NCBI GenBank assembly: GCA_964568455.1
Contig: CAZMPJ010000001.1
Span: 124,001 to 188,000 of the forward strand
Origin: CAZMPJ01 sp964568455
GTDB taxonomy: Bacteria; Margulisbacteria; WOR-1; O2-12-FULL-45-9
DNA: 64,000 nt
Reading direction: 5' to 3'
A program made the position numbers and the translations under genes. Shown in pieces: positions 33,295-41,579 of the stretch (position 1 is its first letter; the number at the start of each line of letters is the position of its first letter). The notes beneath the pieces were generated by a model, which was not told the origin of the DNA, ran no database searches, and saw nothing but the letters and a program-made list of their open reading frames with translations.

Positions 33295-33927
33295 ATGAAA
33301 AGATTTTTGTTGGCTGGTTTAGGGCTGGTTTCTTGTTTGTTGATTGTTTCTTTGATTGGATGCGGGACTTCGGGCGGTGACGCTACAACGACGACAACTT
33401 CTACCACAACCACCACAAGCACGACAACCACGACTATAAGTGGTGACGCTAATTATTTTCCACATGTTGATGGTTATTCATGGACATATAATAATTCGAC
33501 AAGTAATATTCAACCAGATTTTACTATTATATGGCTTTTTGATGGGACAGAAGAAGTTAGCGGCGTTACTGCTCAAATTTTAAAAAGCTATGATAGTTCA
33601 CAAACAACCGAAGCAGCTTGTTATGCAACCAGCTCTTTTGTGAAGTTTTATAACACATTTGCTCCTGCTACGACTGAATCTACCTGGCTAACATTTCCTT
33701 TTACGGTGGGGGATAGTTGGATGTTTTTTAGTGATGTTGTTATTACTGTTGAGGCTTATGAGTCAGTTGCCGTTACAGCTGGGACTTATGAGTGTTTTTA
33801 TTTAAGAGCGATTTCTGGGGAGAGTTCTTATAATTATTGGTATGCTGATGGTGTTGGAATGGTTAAGTATCAATCTTTTAGTCCGACATTTAGCAGTACC
33901 CAAGAGTTGGTTTCAAAGAATTTTTAA
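33295..33927 (+). CDS. Lipoprotein with Thr-rich linker
   Basis: 210 residues. Signal sequence with lipobox SLIGCG (Cys near residue 23), then a linker that is almost pure threonine and serine (about 30-47), then a beta-rich globular domain (about 53-205, with a YWYADGVGMVKYQ segment) like secreted domains of unknown function. The linker suggests surface display on a stalk. Shine-Dalgarno AAGGAG lies 6 bases before the ATG. The poly-G promoter and 8-bp repeats upstream suggest variable expression. The composition of the linker DNA is a repetitive ACN/TCN run. Confidence 0.85.
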   Translation: MKRFLLAGLGLVSCLLIVSLIGCGTSGGDATTTTTSTTTTTSTTTTTISGDANYFPHVDGYSWTYNNSTSNIQPDFTIIWLFDGTEEVSGVTAQILKSYDSSQTTEAACYATSSFVKFYNTFAPATTESTWLTFPFTVGDSWMFFSDVVITVEAYESVAVTAGTYECFYLRAISGESSYNYWYADGVGMVKYQSFSPTFSSTQELVSKNF

Positions 33928-33931
33928 TATT

Positions 33932-33951
33932 CCCCAGAATTTATTCTGGGG
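33932..33951. repeat. Hairpin CCCCAGAAT/ATTCTGGGG after the lipoprotein gene
   Basis: Perfect 9-bp inverted repeat with a TT loop, 4 bases after the stop codon. No U-run follows, so a REP-like element or mRNA 3' stabiliser is more likely than an intrinsic terminator. It starts the 192-base gap 33928-34119, which is almost filled with hairpins. Confidence 0.6.
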
Positions 33952-33974
33952 TTACAACCAATACACCTTAAAAT

Positions 33975-33998
33975 GGCGGTCTAAAGACCGCCGCTACA
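33975..33998 (-). repeat. REP-like element 1 with GTAG tag
   Basis: On the minus strand TGTAGC precedes GGCGGTCT-TT-AGACCGCC, a perfect 8-bp hairpin. A GTAG tetranucleotide 5' of a hairpin is the mark of REP sequences mobilised by TnpA-REP (RAYT) transposases. Confidence 0.65.
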
Positions 33999-34008
33999 TT
34001 CGTGAATA

Positions 34009-34032
34009 GGCAAAGTAAACTTTGCCACTACA
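34009..34032 (-). repeat. REP-like element 2 with GTAG tag
   Basis: On the minus strand TGTAGT precedes GGCAAAGT-TT-ACTTTGCC. It has the same layout, orientation and length as element 1, 34 bases away, but a different stem sequence. Confidence 0.65.
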
Positions 34033-34048
34033 TCTACCACAAACCTAA

Positions 34049-34075
34049 CCCTTCTCCATCCACGATGGAGAAGGG
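34049..34075. repeat. 11-bp hairpin CCCTTCTCCAT/ATGGAGAAGGG
   Basis: Perfect 11-bp stem with a 5-base loop (CCACG). No U-run on either strand, so not a normal terminator. It may still end transcription or protect the mRNA 3' ends of the convergent genes on either side. Confidence 0.6.
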
Positions 34076-34119
34076 CTTTAAAGAAAAACAAAGAATTATA
34101 CTTAAAGCTGGGATGAGGA

Positions 34120-36315
34120 TTATTTAAAAACCGCGATTTTACCTCGGCTAATTTCATTATCTGTTCCAGCGGTTGCGTATAATAAGTAAGGATAAACCCC
34201 GTTATCTAAAGATTTTCCATAAACATCAATCACGTTCCAGGAGATTGTGCCGGAACTGGTATTGCTTACTGCTTTAGCCCAAATTAAATTACCAGTAAGG
34301 TCAAATACATAAAGTTTTATATCTGCGCTTTGCGAGAGGGCATATTTAAAATAAATATAATCATCGCTTGAAGTGAAAGGGTTTGGCCCATTAAGGCAGC
34401 TGGAAATTAAAGTATTTGCACTGACAGCGCTTGAATTAACGTTAAGACTAACACTACTATTGTTACCTGCCATATCATAGCCCACAATCAATATGTCATT
34501 GTTGCCTGAAACGAGGAAGAGATTATAATTAAATTTGTTGTCAACCAAGGTTATTTCTTCAATTAATTTGCCATTATTATAGATTTTTACTAAATTAGGA
34601 AAGCTGTCATCAAGTTCCCCTTTTAGATTGAGGCGATTTTTGTCTGTCCTTGTTTCATAGCTGCTGGTTAAAGTTAGCATTGGAGTAGTAGTATCTACAA
34701 TCAAAGAAAAAGTTGTGCTTTCTCCAACATTACCAATAACATCCCTGGGAATAACTTCTATTGCATAGGTGCCCTCTGAAAGCAGCTGTTTTGGATTAAT
34801 TATTAAATATCCACCTTCAATAGTTGCAGTTCCTTCTAGAGAAATGCCGGCCACTCTTACTAAAGTACTGCTTAAATCAAGACCAGCCCCAGCATCAAAA
34901 ACTTCTAAAGAAGCGGAAAATAAGCTGTTGCTATAGCAGGGTTTGTTTAAACTATGATTAATTGTGGGCGGCTGGCTGTCAATGTTGATAGAAAAGTTTT
35001 GACTGCCAGTGTTATCAGCAAGATCCTTGATTGTGATTTCCCCCCTTAAAGAACTTTGAAAAATATCTTCCGGTAAAGTAATGAAGCCAAAAATAATTTT
35101 GTCTTCTTCGTCATAACTTAGATTATGGTCTACTTCTTGGTTGTTTAAAATCAATATAATTTCAGAATTTTCATCTAAATCGTTTTGTTCGTCTGTAATA
35201 GCAGCTTCAAAAATAATGCTGGCATCGGTCCTGAACCATTCTTGGCATTCTGGTTTTAGAACAATTACTTCGGGGCTTGCGGCATTGTAAAACACTTCAT
35301 ATGAAGTTGAGGTGAAATTGCCAGTTTTGTCTGTTAACCCAATAGAAAATAAATTATTACCAGGCTGAAGCGATAAAACCGCCTCAAAAGTGCTGATTTG
35401 TTCTAAATCGATCAGATAATCATTGATATTTAAAGCAATTGGATATTCAGAAACAGTACCTTTAAATTCAATTGTGGTGCCTTTTCTGTTAGCTTCAAAA
35501 CTAGTTAATTGGGGTGGGGTGTGATCAATCATAAAAGAAATTGTTGGTGATGGAAGGCTATAATTAATACCGTCAAAAGCAGTAGCCCTTACAAAATAAT
35601 TTCCGTCACTCAAATCAATGGCTGGCTTGTATGTAACGCTTTCGGTTGTAGCATTGGAAACTAGTTGCTCAAAGGTAAAAGTGTTGCTGGCGGAAAAAGC
35701 GCTGTCTTGTGATAGTTCAATCCGATTAATAATTTGTCTGTCTTCCGGTGCTTTTAAACCAATGTTTAAATCTGAATCAACTTCTATTTGGGGTGGGATG
35801 GGGGGTGGTAAGGGTTGATTGAGCTCAAAACTTTTGGCGCTGTTAAAATTTTCTCCATTATCCAAGGATACCCGGAGATTATTTTGTTTCCGTTTAAAAT
35901 ATTCGCTTTGGCAGTATACAATTAAAGCCTCGTTGGAAATTTCTGTGCTATGGCTGATTATTTCATCATAGCTTTCAAAAAGTACTTGAGGATTAATTGG
36001 GTCAATTTTAGTGTAATAAAGATAATTCAATTCTTGGTCGTGGTCTTTGCCTACAAAGGTTAAGTGCAAGTTACTGAAATCATCTATAGATAATTTTGGC
36101 ATTGCCAGTGCCTCATCTGTAATAGTGATAATTAGGGGTTTAGAAAAGGTCTTGCCATTGTCTCTTGAGTAAGAAAAAAACACCTCTGGTGAGCCTTCTA
36201 AAGTATAAACCAGATAATGGTTGTTTAAGTAAGTTTTGCGGTCAGAAGCGTTGATTTCAGCATAGCAGATGGTTGAAATAAGCAATAGAATTAATAGGCT
36301 AATTTTAAATTTCAT
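34120..36315 (-). CDS. Large secreted surface protein with Ig-like domains and C-terminal FlgD/CHU_C-like domain
   Basis: 731 residues from ATG 36315 (signal peptide MKFKISLLILLLISTICYAE); a TTG at 36342 lies inside the promoter. An N-terminal sialidase/BNR-like region (SRDNGKTFSKP, SLDNGENFNSA) is followed by several beta-sandwich modules with the repeated LTDKTGNF, IKDLADNTG, PRDVIGNVGESTT, GYDMAGNNSS pattern. The last 90 residues begin GPNPFTSSDD and read LSQSADIKLYVFDLTGNLIW and DNGVYPYLL, the fold used as type IX-like sorting or FlgD-type tail. Cell-surface location is likely; ligand unknown. Confidence 0.85.
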   Translation of the reverse strand: MKFKISLLILLLISTICYAEINASDRKTYLNNHYLVYTLEGSPEVFFSYSRDNGKTFSKPLIITITDEALAMPKLSIDDFSNLHLTFVGKDHDQELNYLYYTKIDPINPQVLFESYDEIISHSTEISNEALIVYCQSEYFKRKQNNLRVSLDNGENFNSAKSFELNQPLPPPIPPQIEVDSDLNIGLKAPEDRQIINRIELSQDSAFSASNTFTFEQLVSNATTESVTYKPAIDLSDGNYFVRATAFDGINYSLPSPTISFMIDHTPPQLTSFEANRKGTTIEFKGTVSEYPIALNINDYLIDLEQISTFEAVLSLQPGNNLFSIGLTDKTGNFTSTSYEVFYNAASPEVIVLKPECQEWFRTDASIIFEAAITDEQNDLDENSEIILILNNQEVDHNLSYDEEDKIIFGFITLPEDIFQSSLRGEITIKDLADNTGSQNFSINIDSQPPTINHSLNKPCYSNSLFSASLEVFDAGAGLDLSSTLVRVAGISLEGTATIEGGYLIINPKQLLSEGTYAIEVIPRDVIGNVGESTTFSLIVDTTTPMLTLTSSYETRTDKNRLNLKGELDDSFPNLVKIYNNGKLIEEITLVDNKFNYNLFLVSGNNDILIVGYDMAGNNSSVSLNVNSSAVSANTLISSCLNGPNPFTSSDDYIYFKYALSQSADIKLYVFDLTGNLIWAKAVSNTSSGTISWNVIDVYGKSLDNGVYPYLLYATAGTDNEISRGKIAVFK

Positions 36316-36328
36316 GGCTTTTGCCCTA

Positions 36329-36356
36329 ATTTTATCACGCAAAGCGCTTAAAGCAA
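36329..36356 (-). promoter_or_regulatory. Promoter of the Ig-like surface protein gene
   Basis: On the minus strand TTGCTT (36356-36351), 16 bases, TAAAAT (36334-36329), 13 bases before the ATG. Confidence 0.5.
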
Positions 36357-36370
36357 GCTTTTACTAAGTA

Positions 36371-36379
36371 TGATATAAT
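36371..36379 (+). promoter_or_regulatory. Extended -10 promoter of the FAD oxidoreductase gene
   Basis: TGA-TATAAT (36371-36379), 6 bases before ATG 36386; predicted leaderless. No good -35. Confidence 0.5.
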
Positions 36380-36385
36380 AAATTC

Positions 36386-37519
36386 ATGAAAAAGTCGGCA
36401 AAAATTATTATTGTAGGTGCTGGGCCGATTGGCTGTTACCTTGGTCAATTGCTCAAACAAAACGGTTTTAACCCAATTTTACTAGAAGAACATGGTGAAA
36501 TCGGAAAGCCTATCCAATGCGCGGGGATTGTTGGAAAAGCCACAATTGAAGGATCTAAGCATCCGCTTACTGATAAATTTATTCTTAACCGAATAGATGG
36601 TTCTAAGGTTTATTTTAATGGTTCTTCCTTTGTTTTAAACCGGGATAGGGTGGCCTTTATTATTGACCGCAGCCTTTTTGACCAGGAACTAAGCCAAGGT
36701 TTAAATATAGAATTTAACACTTCTTTGCAGGAAGTTCAACCAATTAAAGACGGATATATTTGTAAAACTAATAACGGAGAATATTTTGCTGATTTGGTGA
36801 TTGGAGCGGACGGCCCAAACTCCAAAGTAAGAAAATCTTTGGGTTTTGTTTCTGATATGAAGCTTTACCGGGGGTACCAGTTTCGGCTAAAAATGGCGCT
36901 TGAGCAACAAAATTTTGTTGAGGTCCACTATGTTAAACCTTTTACCTTGTTTACCTGGATAATTCCAGAAGGTAATGGTGTGGTAAGAATTGGGACTATT
37001 TCCAATAATCCTTATCAGGAACTTAACGGGTTTTTAGAAAAAAAGGGAATAAAAGCGGAAATTATTGAAAAAAATGCTGGAGCTATCCCGATTGGCACCT
37101 GTCAATTAGTTAAGGGTAATGTAGCATTGGTAGGGGACGCTGCTTGTCAGGTTAAACCAATTACTTCCGGTGGTATTTATTATGGTATGCGGGCGGCAGA
37201 ACTTTTGGCTGATGCAATAAAAGAAGGCGATCTTTCTCTTTATGAGAGGAAATGGAATGAACAGTTTGAAAAGGAAGTTAAAATTTGTTTATTAGCCAGG
37301 AATGTTATGGAAAATATGAGCGAAGATGTTTTAACTAAAGTTTTTTCTTATGTGAAAGATAATGTCTCTTTGATTGAAAGAATTGGTGATTTTGAAAACC
37401 ATTCTACCGTGCTTTGGAGTTTAATTATGAACCCTCAAACTTACCCAACTATTGGCACCTTGATTATGGGAGTTGTGAAAAACCCAAAATTCCTGCTTAA
37501 GTCACTGTTCCGTTCATAA
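36386..37519 (+). CDS. FAD-dependent oxidoreductase, geranylgeranyl reductase family
   Basis: 377 residues. FAD-binding start KIIIVGAGPIGCYLGQLLKQ with an acidic end of strand two (LLEEHG), the family CAG motif (KPIQCAGIVGKATIE), ADLVIGADGPNSKVRKSLG, and the GDAACQVKPITSGGIYYGM flavin motif. Family members reduce prenyl chains of lipids or quinones. It lies upstream of ispF, so a role in isoprenoid modification is reasonable inference. The exact substrate is unknown. Confidence 0.87.
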   Translation: MKKSAKIIIVGAGPIGCYLGQLLKQNGFNPILLEEHGEIGKPIQCAGIVGKATIEGSKHPLTDKFILNRIDGSKVYFNGSSFVLNRDRVAFIIDRSLFDQELSQGLNIEFNTSLQEVQPIKDGYICKTNNGEYFADLVIGADGPNSKVRKSLGFVSDMKLYRGYQFRLKMALEQQNFVEVHYVKPFTLFTWIIPEGNGVVRIGTISNNPYQELNGFLEKKGIKAEIIEKNAGAIPIGTCQLVKGNVALVGDAACQVKPITSGGIYYGMRAAELLADAIKEGDLSLYERKWNEQFEKEVKICLLARNVMENMSEDVLTKVFSYVKDNVSLIERIGDFENHSTVLWSLIMNPQTYPTIGTLIMGVVKNPKFLLKSLFRS

Positions 37520-37526
37520 AGATAAA

Positions 37527-38123
37527 ATGAAAAAATATCTAATACCAATAATTGTGATTATTGTAACAATTTTAGGGATTTATTTTGCTTATCCCTTTGC
37601 TTTAGAAGGGGTAGGCCGATTTTTAATTGTACAGGATAAGCTAGAAAAAGCCGATGTGATTGTTGTTTTGGCTGGTGATCCAAAGGGAGAAAGGGTTGAC
37701 CAGGCAGTAAAATTGTATGAAAAAAAATATGCTCCCAAAATGCTAATGAGCGGAGGAGATCTAGCCTGGAATTTAAAAGCAGCGTATTGGATGAAAAAAC
37801 AGGCCAATCATCTAGGGGTTCCTTCTTATGCGATTATTTTAGAAGATCAGTCATTTTCAACTTTGGAAAATGCTAAGTTTTCTCTTCCTTTATTGAAAAA
37901 AGTTGGAGCCAAAAGTATTATTTTAGTCACTTCCCCAACTCATACCAGAAGGGCAAAACGGACATTTAAAAAGGTTTTAGCTAAGGATAAAATCAAAGTT
38001 TTCTCATATCCGGTTCAAAAAAGCAGTTTTAAGTTGAAAAAATGGTGGCAAAGACACGAAGATGTTCAATTAGTTGTTTGGGAGTATGTGTCTTTAATCT
38101 ATTATTTATTAAAGGGCTATTAA
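37527..38123 (+). CDS. DUF218/YdcF-SanA family membrane protein
   Basis: 198 residues: an N-terminal membrane anchor (about 3-24), then the DUF218 domain with VIVVLAGDPKGERVDQAVKLY, MLMSGG, DQSFSTLENAKFSLPLLKK and ILVTSPTHTRRAKRTFKK. SanA-type members affect envelope barrier function; the biochemical activity is not settled. It is 7 bases downstream of the oxidoreductase gene and likely co-transcribed. Confidence 0.88.
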   Translation: MKKYLIPIIVIIVTILGIYFAYPFALEGVGRFLIVQDKLEKADVIVVLAGDPKGERVDQAVKLYEKKYAPKMLMSGGDLAWNLKAAYWMKKQANHLGVPSYAIILEDQSFSTLENAKFSLPLLKKVGAKSIILVTSPTHTRRAKRTFKKVLAKDKIKVFSYPVQKSSFKLKKWWQRHEDVQLVVWEYVSLIYYLLKGY

Positions 38124-38128
38124 TATAG

Positions 38129-38134
38129 TATAAT
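38129..38134 (+). promoter_or_regulatory. -10 box before ispF
   Basis: TATAAT 8 bases before ATG 38143, in the 19-base gap after the DUF218 gene. The -35 region is weak, so this may only add to readthrough. Confidence 0.4.
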
Positions 38135-38142
38135 GGTGTAAT

Positions 38143-38619
38143 ATGAAAATAGGATTTGGTTATGATGTGCATAAATTAGTAAAAGGCCGCAAATTAATTC
38201 TGGGTGGAGTAAAAATAAACTATGCCAAGGGATTAAAGGGGTGGTCTGATGGTGATGTCTTAACCCACGCGATAATGGATGCGTTATTGGGTGCTATGGG
38301 AGAAGGGGATATTGGCAAGCATTTTCCACCAGGAGATAAAAAGTTTAAAGGCATTTCTAGTTTAACTCTGCTTGAATATATTACCGAATTGATGAGGGAC
38401 AAAGGGTTTGCGGTTAATAATATTGATGCTACGGTAGTGGCGCAAGAGCCTAAAATTGCTCCTTATATTGAAAAGATGAAGCAAAATATTGCTGAAATAC
38501 TTGAAATAAATCCTGCCTTAATAAATATCAAAGGAACAACAGAAGAAGGTCTTGGTTTTACCGGAACCAAAAAAGGCATTTCTTCTTCAGCGGTTTGTCT
38601 GCTTCACAAGGAGATCTAA
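38143..38619 (+). CDS. ispF: 2-C-methyl-D-erythritol 2,4-cyclodiphosphate synthase
   Basis: Fifth step of the MEP isoprenoid path. 158 residues. Metal ligands in GYDVHKL (Asp8, His10) and His in LTHAIMDALLGA; GDIGKHFPPGD, IDATVVAQEPKIAPYI and the C-terminal TTEEGLGFTGTKKGISSSAV are family marks. All are present. Stop TAA overlaps the pdxJ ATG (TAATG). Confidence 0.96.
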   Translation: MKIGFGYDVHKLVKGRKLILGGVKINYAKGLKGWSDGDVLTHAIMDALLGAMGEGDIGKHFPPGDKKFKGISSLTLLEYITELMRDKGFAVNNIDATVVAQEPKIAPYIEKMKQNIAEILEINPALINIKGTTEEGLGFTGTKKGISSSAVCLLHKEI

Positions 38620-39323
38620 TGCGGCTAGGTGTTAATGTTGACCATATTGCCACTTTAAGGCAAGCAAGAAAAGAAACTTTCCCTGATCCAATAGAAGCGG
38701 CTAAACAAGCTATTGCTGGTGGAGCAGAGGGGATAGTTTGCCACCTACGTGAAGACCGGCGCCATATTCAGGATCAGGATGTTTATGGTTTAATAAAACT
38801 TAATACTCGGTTAGATCTTGAAATGGCGGCTACGCCTGCCATGCTAAAGTTCGCTTTAAAAATAAAACCACATATGGTTACCATTGTCCCGGAAAAAAGA
38901 CAAGAAGTTACAACTGAAGGTGGGTTGGATGTTATCCGCTTTCGCAAAAAATTAAGCCCCATGATTGAACAACTTAAAAATGCAGGGATTGTAGTAAGTT
39001 TGTTTGTGGATCCAGTAGAAAAACAAATTGAGCAATCTGCGATATTGTTAGCTGATTTTGTTGAGCTGCATACGGGTAAATATGCTAATGCTACGGATTC
39101 ACGCAAAAAAATAGAACTGGGCAAACTAGATATTATTACCCAAAAAGCGCGCTTAATGGGCTTAAGGGTTAATGCCGGGCATGGTTTAGACTGTAATAAT
39201 GTAAAGGATGTGGCCAGGATTCGTGGAATTGAAGAATTAAATATTGGTTATTCTATTGTTGCCCGTTGTGTTTTTGTGGGAATGAAAAAAGCTACCCAGG
39301 AAATGAGGAGGTTAATCGGATGA
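38619..39323 (+). CDS. pdxJ: Pyridoxine 5'-phosphate synthase
   Basis: Closes the pyridoxine ring from 1-deoxyxylulose 5-phosphate and aminoacetone phosphate derivative. 234 residues from ATG 38619, with AAGGAG five bases upstream. Marks: RLGVNVDHIATLRQAR, GIVCHLREDRRHIQD, EMAATP, VTIVPEKRQEVTTEGGLDV, LFVDP, VELHTGKYA, VNAGHGLDCNNV and ELNIGYSIVARCVFVGM. Linked to IspF by the shared DXP precursor. It overlaps rpiB by 4 bases. Confidence 0.96.
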   Translation: MRLGVNVDHIATLRQARKETFPDPIEAAKQAIAGGAEGIVCHLREDRRHIQDQDVYGLIKLNTRLDLEMAATPAMLKFALKIKPHMVTIVPEKRQEVTTEGGLDVIRFRKKLSPMIEQLKNAGIVVSLFVDPVEKQIEQSAILLADFVELHTGKYANATDSRKKIELGKLDIITQKARLMGLRVNAGHGLDCNNVKDVARIRGIEELNIGYSIVARCVFVGMKKATQEMRRLIG

Positions 39324-39751
39324 AAATTGCCATTGGATCGGACCACGCAGGTTTTAAAGCAAAAGAAATAGTAAAAGCATTTTTAAAAAGAAAAAAATTC
39401 TCAGTCGAAGATTTTGGGACATTTTCCAAGGAATCAGTGGATTATCCAGATTACGCTTATCCGGTTGCCAACGGCGTTGCCCAGGGTAAGTTTGATCGTG
39501 GAATTTTAATCTGTGGTTCAGGAGTTGGAATGAGCATAGCGGCTAACAAGGTTAAGGGTATTAGGGCGGTTTTAGTTCACGACACTTATACGGCCAAACA
39601 AAGCCGAGAGCATGGCGACTGCAATGTGCTTTGTTTAGCAGGCAAAAAACTTACTAAAGCTAAACTTAATAAGATTGTAGATGTTTGGACTAAGACCAAG
39701 TTTTCTGGTGAAGAGCGACATTTGCGACGCATAAGGAAGATTGAAGGGTGA
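39320..39751 (+). CDS. rpiB: Ribose-5-phosphate isomerase B
   Basis: Interconverts ribose 5-phosphate and ribulose 5-phosphate. 143 residues from ATG 39320, with AGGAGG (39306-39311) 8 bases upstream; the ATG overlaps the pdxJ stop. Marks: IAIGSDHAGFKAKEIVKAF, DFGTFSKESVDYPDYA, the active-site Cys in GILICGSGVGMSIAANKVKGIRA (about residues 62-84), and HGDCNVLCLAG. Its stop overlaps the GTG start of the next gene. Confidence 0.95.
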   Translation: MKIAIGSDHAGFKAKEIVKAFLKRKKFSVEDFGTFSKESVDYPDYAYPVANGVAQGKFDRGILICGSGVGMSIAANKVKGIRAVLVHDTYTAKQSREHGDCNVLCLAGKKLTKAKLNKIVDVWTKTKFSGEERHLRRIRKIEG

Positions 39752-40851
39752 GCGAAAAAAAAGCTTTAATTATGGCGGCGGGGTATGGGACTAGGCTTGA
39801 GCCTTTAACCATTGCTGTGCCCAAACCCATGATCCCCATTGTCAATATTCCCTGCATGCAGCATAATATTGAGCTTTTAAAAAGATATGGGTTTAAAGAT
39901 ATTACGGCTAATATTCATTATCATCCCGAGCAAATAGAAAATTATTTTGGCGATGGGTATGATCTGGGAGTGGCGCTTTCTTATTCTTACGAAGAAAAAC
40001 TTTTAGGTACTGCGGGTGGGGTGAGGAGGATGGGAGTGGATGTGGCAAAAATAAAAGATACTTTTGTTATTCTTTCTTCTGATGCTTTGACCGATATTAA
40101 TTTAGATAAGATAGTTGATTATCATAAGAAGAAAAAAGCCTTGATGACCATTGGTTTGGCCAAAGTTGAAGATGTTACTCACTTTGGGGTAGTTATCCAG
40201 GATGAAGACGGAAAAATTAAAGGTTTTCAAGAAAAACCTAAAAAAGAAGAAGCTAAGAGCAGTATGGTAAATGCTGGTATTTATGTGGTTGAGCCAGAAG
40301 TGTTGAAAATGATTCCTGAAGGGTTTTATGACTTTGGTAAACAGCTTTTTCCAAGCTTAGTTAAAAAAGATCTTGGATTATATGGCTATCCCATGGTGGG
40401 ATATTGGAGTGATGTTGGCACTTTAGATAAATATATTGACTCTTGTTATGAAGCTATGCGGGGAATTGTGCAAATAAGAGTTCCGGGCAAGAAAACGGGC
40501 AAATCAACCTGGATTGGAGAAAGGGAAAAGATTGATCGTTCTGCTCGATTTGAAGGTTCAGTTATTATCGGAGACAGTTGCCGTATTGGCCGGGATGTTT
40601 ATATAAAAGACGCAGTGATTGGAGATAAATGTGTAATTGGTGATGGCTCTATTATTGTTGGTTCAGTAATATGGTCTGATTCGGTAATTGAAAAAAGTGT
40701 CCAGGTTACCAGATCTGTAATTGGCAGCTGGTGTCATCTTGAAAACGAAGTTAAAGTTCAAGAAGGCACTGTTATTGCTAACCGTTCCTTAGTGAGGCAG
40801 GGCGTGGAAATAGCCAAAGGCTCAAAATTACGACCCAATAGTATTGCATGA
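39748..40851 (+). CDS. NDP-sugar pyrophosphorylase with left-handed beta-helix, GTG start
   Basis: 367 residues. GT-A nucleotidyltransferase signature MAAGYGTRLEPLTIAVPKPMIPI, followed by ITANIHYHPEQIENYF, LGTAGGVRRM, SSDALTD (metal Asp) and VNAGIYVVEPEVL; residues about 255-365 are hexapeptide repeats (VIIGDSCRIGRDVYIKDAVI). Resembles mannose-1-phosphate guanylyltransferase or glucose-1-phosphate thymidylyltransferase-like proteins; the nucleotide cannot be fixed from sequence. It probably feeds surface glycan synthesis. Confidence 0.9.
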   Translation: MSEKKALIMAAGYGTRLEPLTIAVPKPMIPIVNIPCMQHNIELLKRYGFKDITANIHYHPEQIENYFGDGYDLGVALSYSYEEKLLGTAGGVRRMGVDVAKIKDTFVILSSDALTDINLDKIVDYHKKKKALMTIGLAKVEDVTHFGVVIQDEDGKIKGFQEKPKKEEAKSSMVNAGIYVVEPEVLKMIPEGFYDFGKQLFPSLVKKDLGLYGYPMVGYWSDVGTLDKYIDSCYEAMRGIVQIRVPGKKTGKSTWIGEREKIDRSARFEGSVIIGDSCRIGRDVYIKDAVIGDKCVIGDGSIIVGSVIWSDSVIEKSVQVTRSVIGSWCHLENEVKVQEGTVIANRSLVRQGVEIAKGSKLRPNSIA

Positions 40852-41489
40852 TATTTTTTCCTTTTTTAATTTTTGGGATTATTGTTTATGGAATTTTGTT
40901 TTCCATACTTCCTTTCTTGTCTATTTTTAGAAAACAATTAATGCTTTCTGCTTATGCCAGGTTTCTTTTATCTATTTGCCGAGTAAAAGTAGAAGTTGAT
41001 GGCCAGTTCTCAGATGATAATCAAAAGTTGATTATTGTGGCAAACCATTCTAGCTTTCTTGATACTTTTATTCTTTTAGCTAAACTTCCTTTTCCTTTTT
41101 ATATGACAGTTTATCCTTTGGGTTTTCGCATTCCTTTTTTAAGAAGGGTTTATAAGGCAGCTGGATATATTGGGGTAGGTAAAGGATCTAACTTAGCCCT
41201 GTCTTCTTATGGTTTGTACAAAGTCTTGAGTCAGCAGGCTAAAGTTGTTATCTACAGTGCTCCGGTGATGAAGCAGGAGCGTGAATTTGAGTTCAGTCCA
41301 GAAATAATTAAATTATCAAAGTTAACTGACACTTTAATTTTGCCGATTGCGATTAAAAATTGTTCCAAAGCGCTTCCTTTTAATAAGTTTAGGTTAAAAA
41401 ATAGAGAGAAAATAAGAATTAACATTGGAACCCCACAGAAGTTTGTTTCCCCACAAGAATTGAGACAAGCTATTCTAAGTTTGTATTAG
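40848..41489 (+). CDS. PlsC-like acyltransferase lacking the usual FPEGTR motif
   Basis: 213 residues. One N-terminal membrane helix, the catalytic H-x4-D motif in NHSSFLDTFIL near residue 66, and block II-like RIPFLRRVYKAAGYIGV. The third block, usually FPEGTRS, reads IYSAPVMKQERE here, so the conserved Glu/Arg pair that contacts the glycerol phosphate is altered. It may acylate another acceptor. Last gene of the 36.4-41.5 kb run; it overlaps the pyrophosphorylase gene by 4 bases. Confidence 0.8.
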   Translation: MIFFPFLIFGIIVYGILFSILPFLSIFRKQLMLSAYARFLLSICRVKVEVDGQFSDDNQKLIIVANHSSFLDTFILLAKLPFPFYMTVYPLGFRIPFLRRVYKAAGYIGVGKGSNLALSSYGLYKVLSQQAKVVIYSAPVMKQEREFEFSPEIIKLSKLTDTLILPIAIKNCSKALPFNKFRLKNREKIRINIGTPQKFVSPQELRQAILSLY

Positions 41490-41497
41490 TACGGTTG

Positions 41498-41556
41498 CGG
41501 TTGCGCGGCTCGAAACGATTGACGTTTTTCGGTTTACGATTCCAGTCGCGCAACCG
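41498..41556. other. Long structured inverted repeat in the gap before the small-protein operon
   Basis: CGGTTGCGCG (41498-41507) pairs perfectly with CGCGCAACCG (41547-41556); the 39 bases between hold smaller pairings (CGAAACG with CGTTTTTCG). It is much richer in G+C than its surroundings. No U-run follows. It could end the upstream operon, be a small structured RNA, or be a dispersed palindrome. Confidence 0.55.
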
Positions 41557-41579
41557 AATAACGAATTTCCATTTTTAAT

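Noticed and set aside
34049..34075. Intrinsic terminator
   Set aside because: The 11-bp stem is strong, but neither strand has a U-run after it.
36329..36358. Eighth sigma-28-like promoter (TGATAAA before the Ig-like protein gene)
   Set aside because: The bases 14 upstream read AGCTTGCT, not the AA-TTT-type box, and a sigma-70-type TTGCTT-16-TAAAAT fits better.
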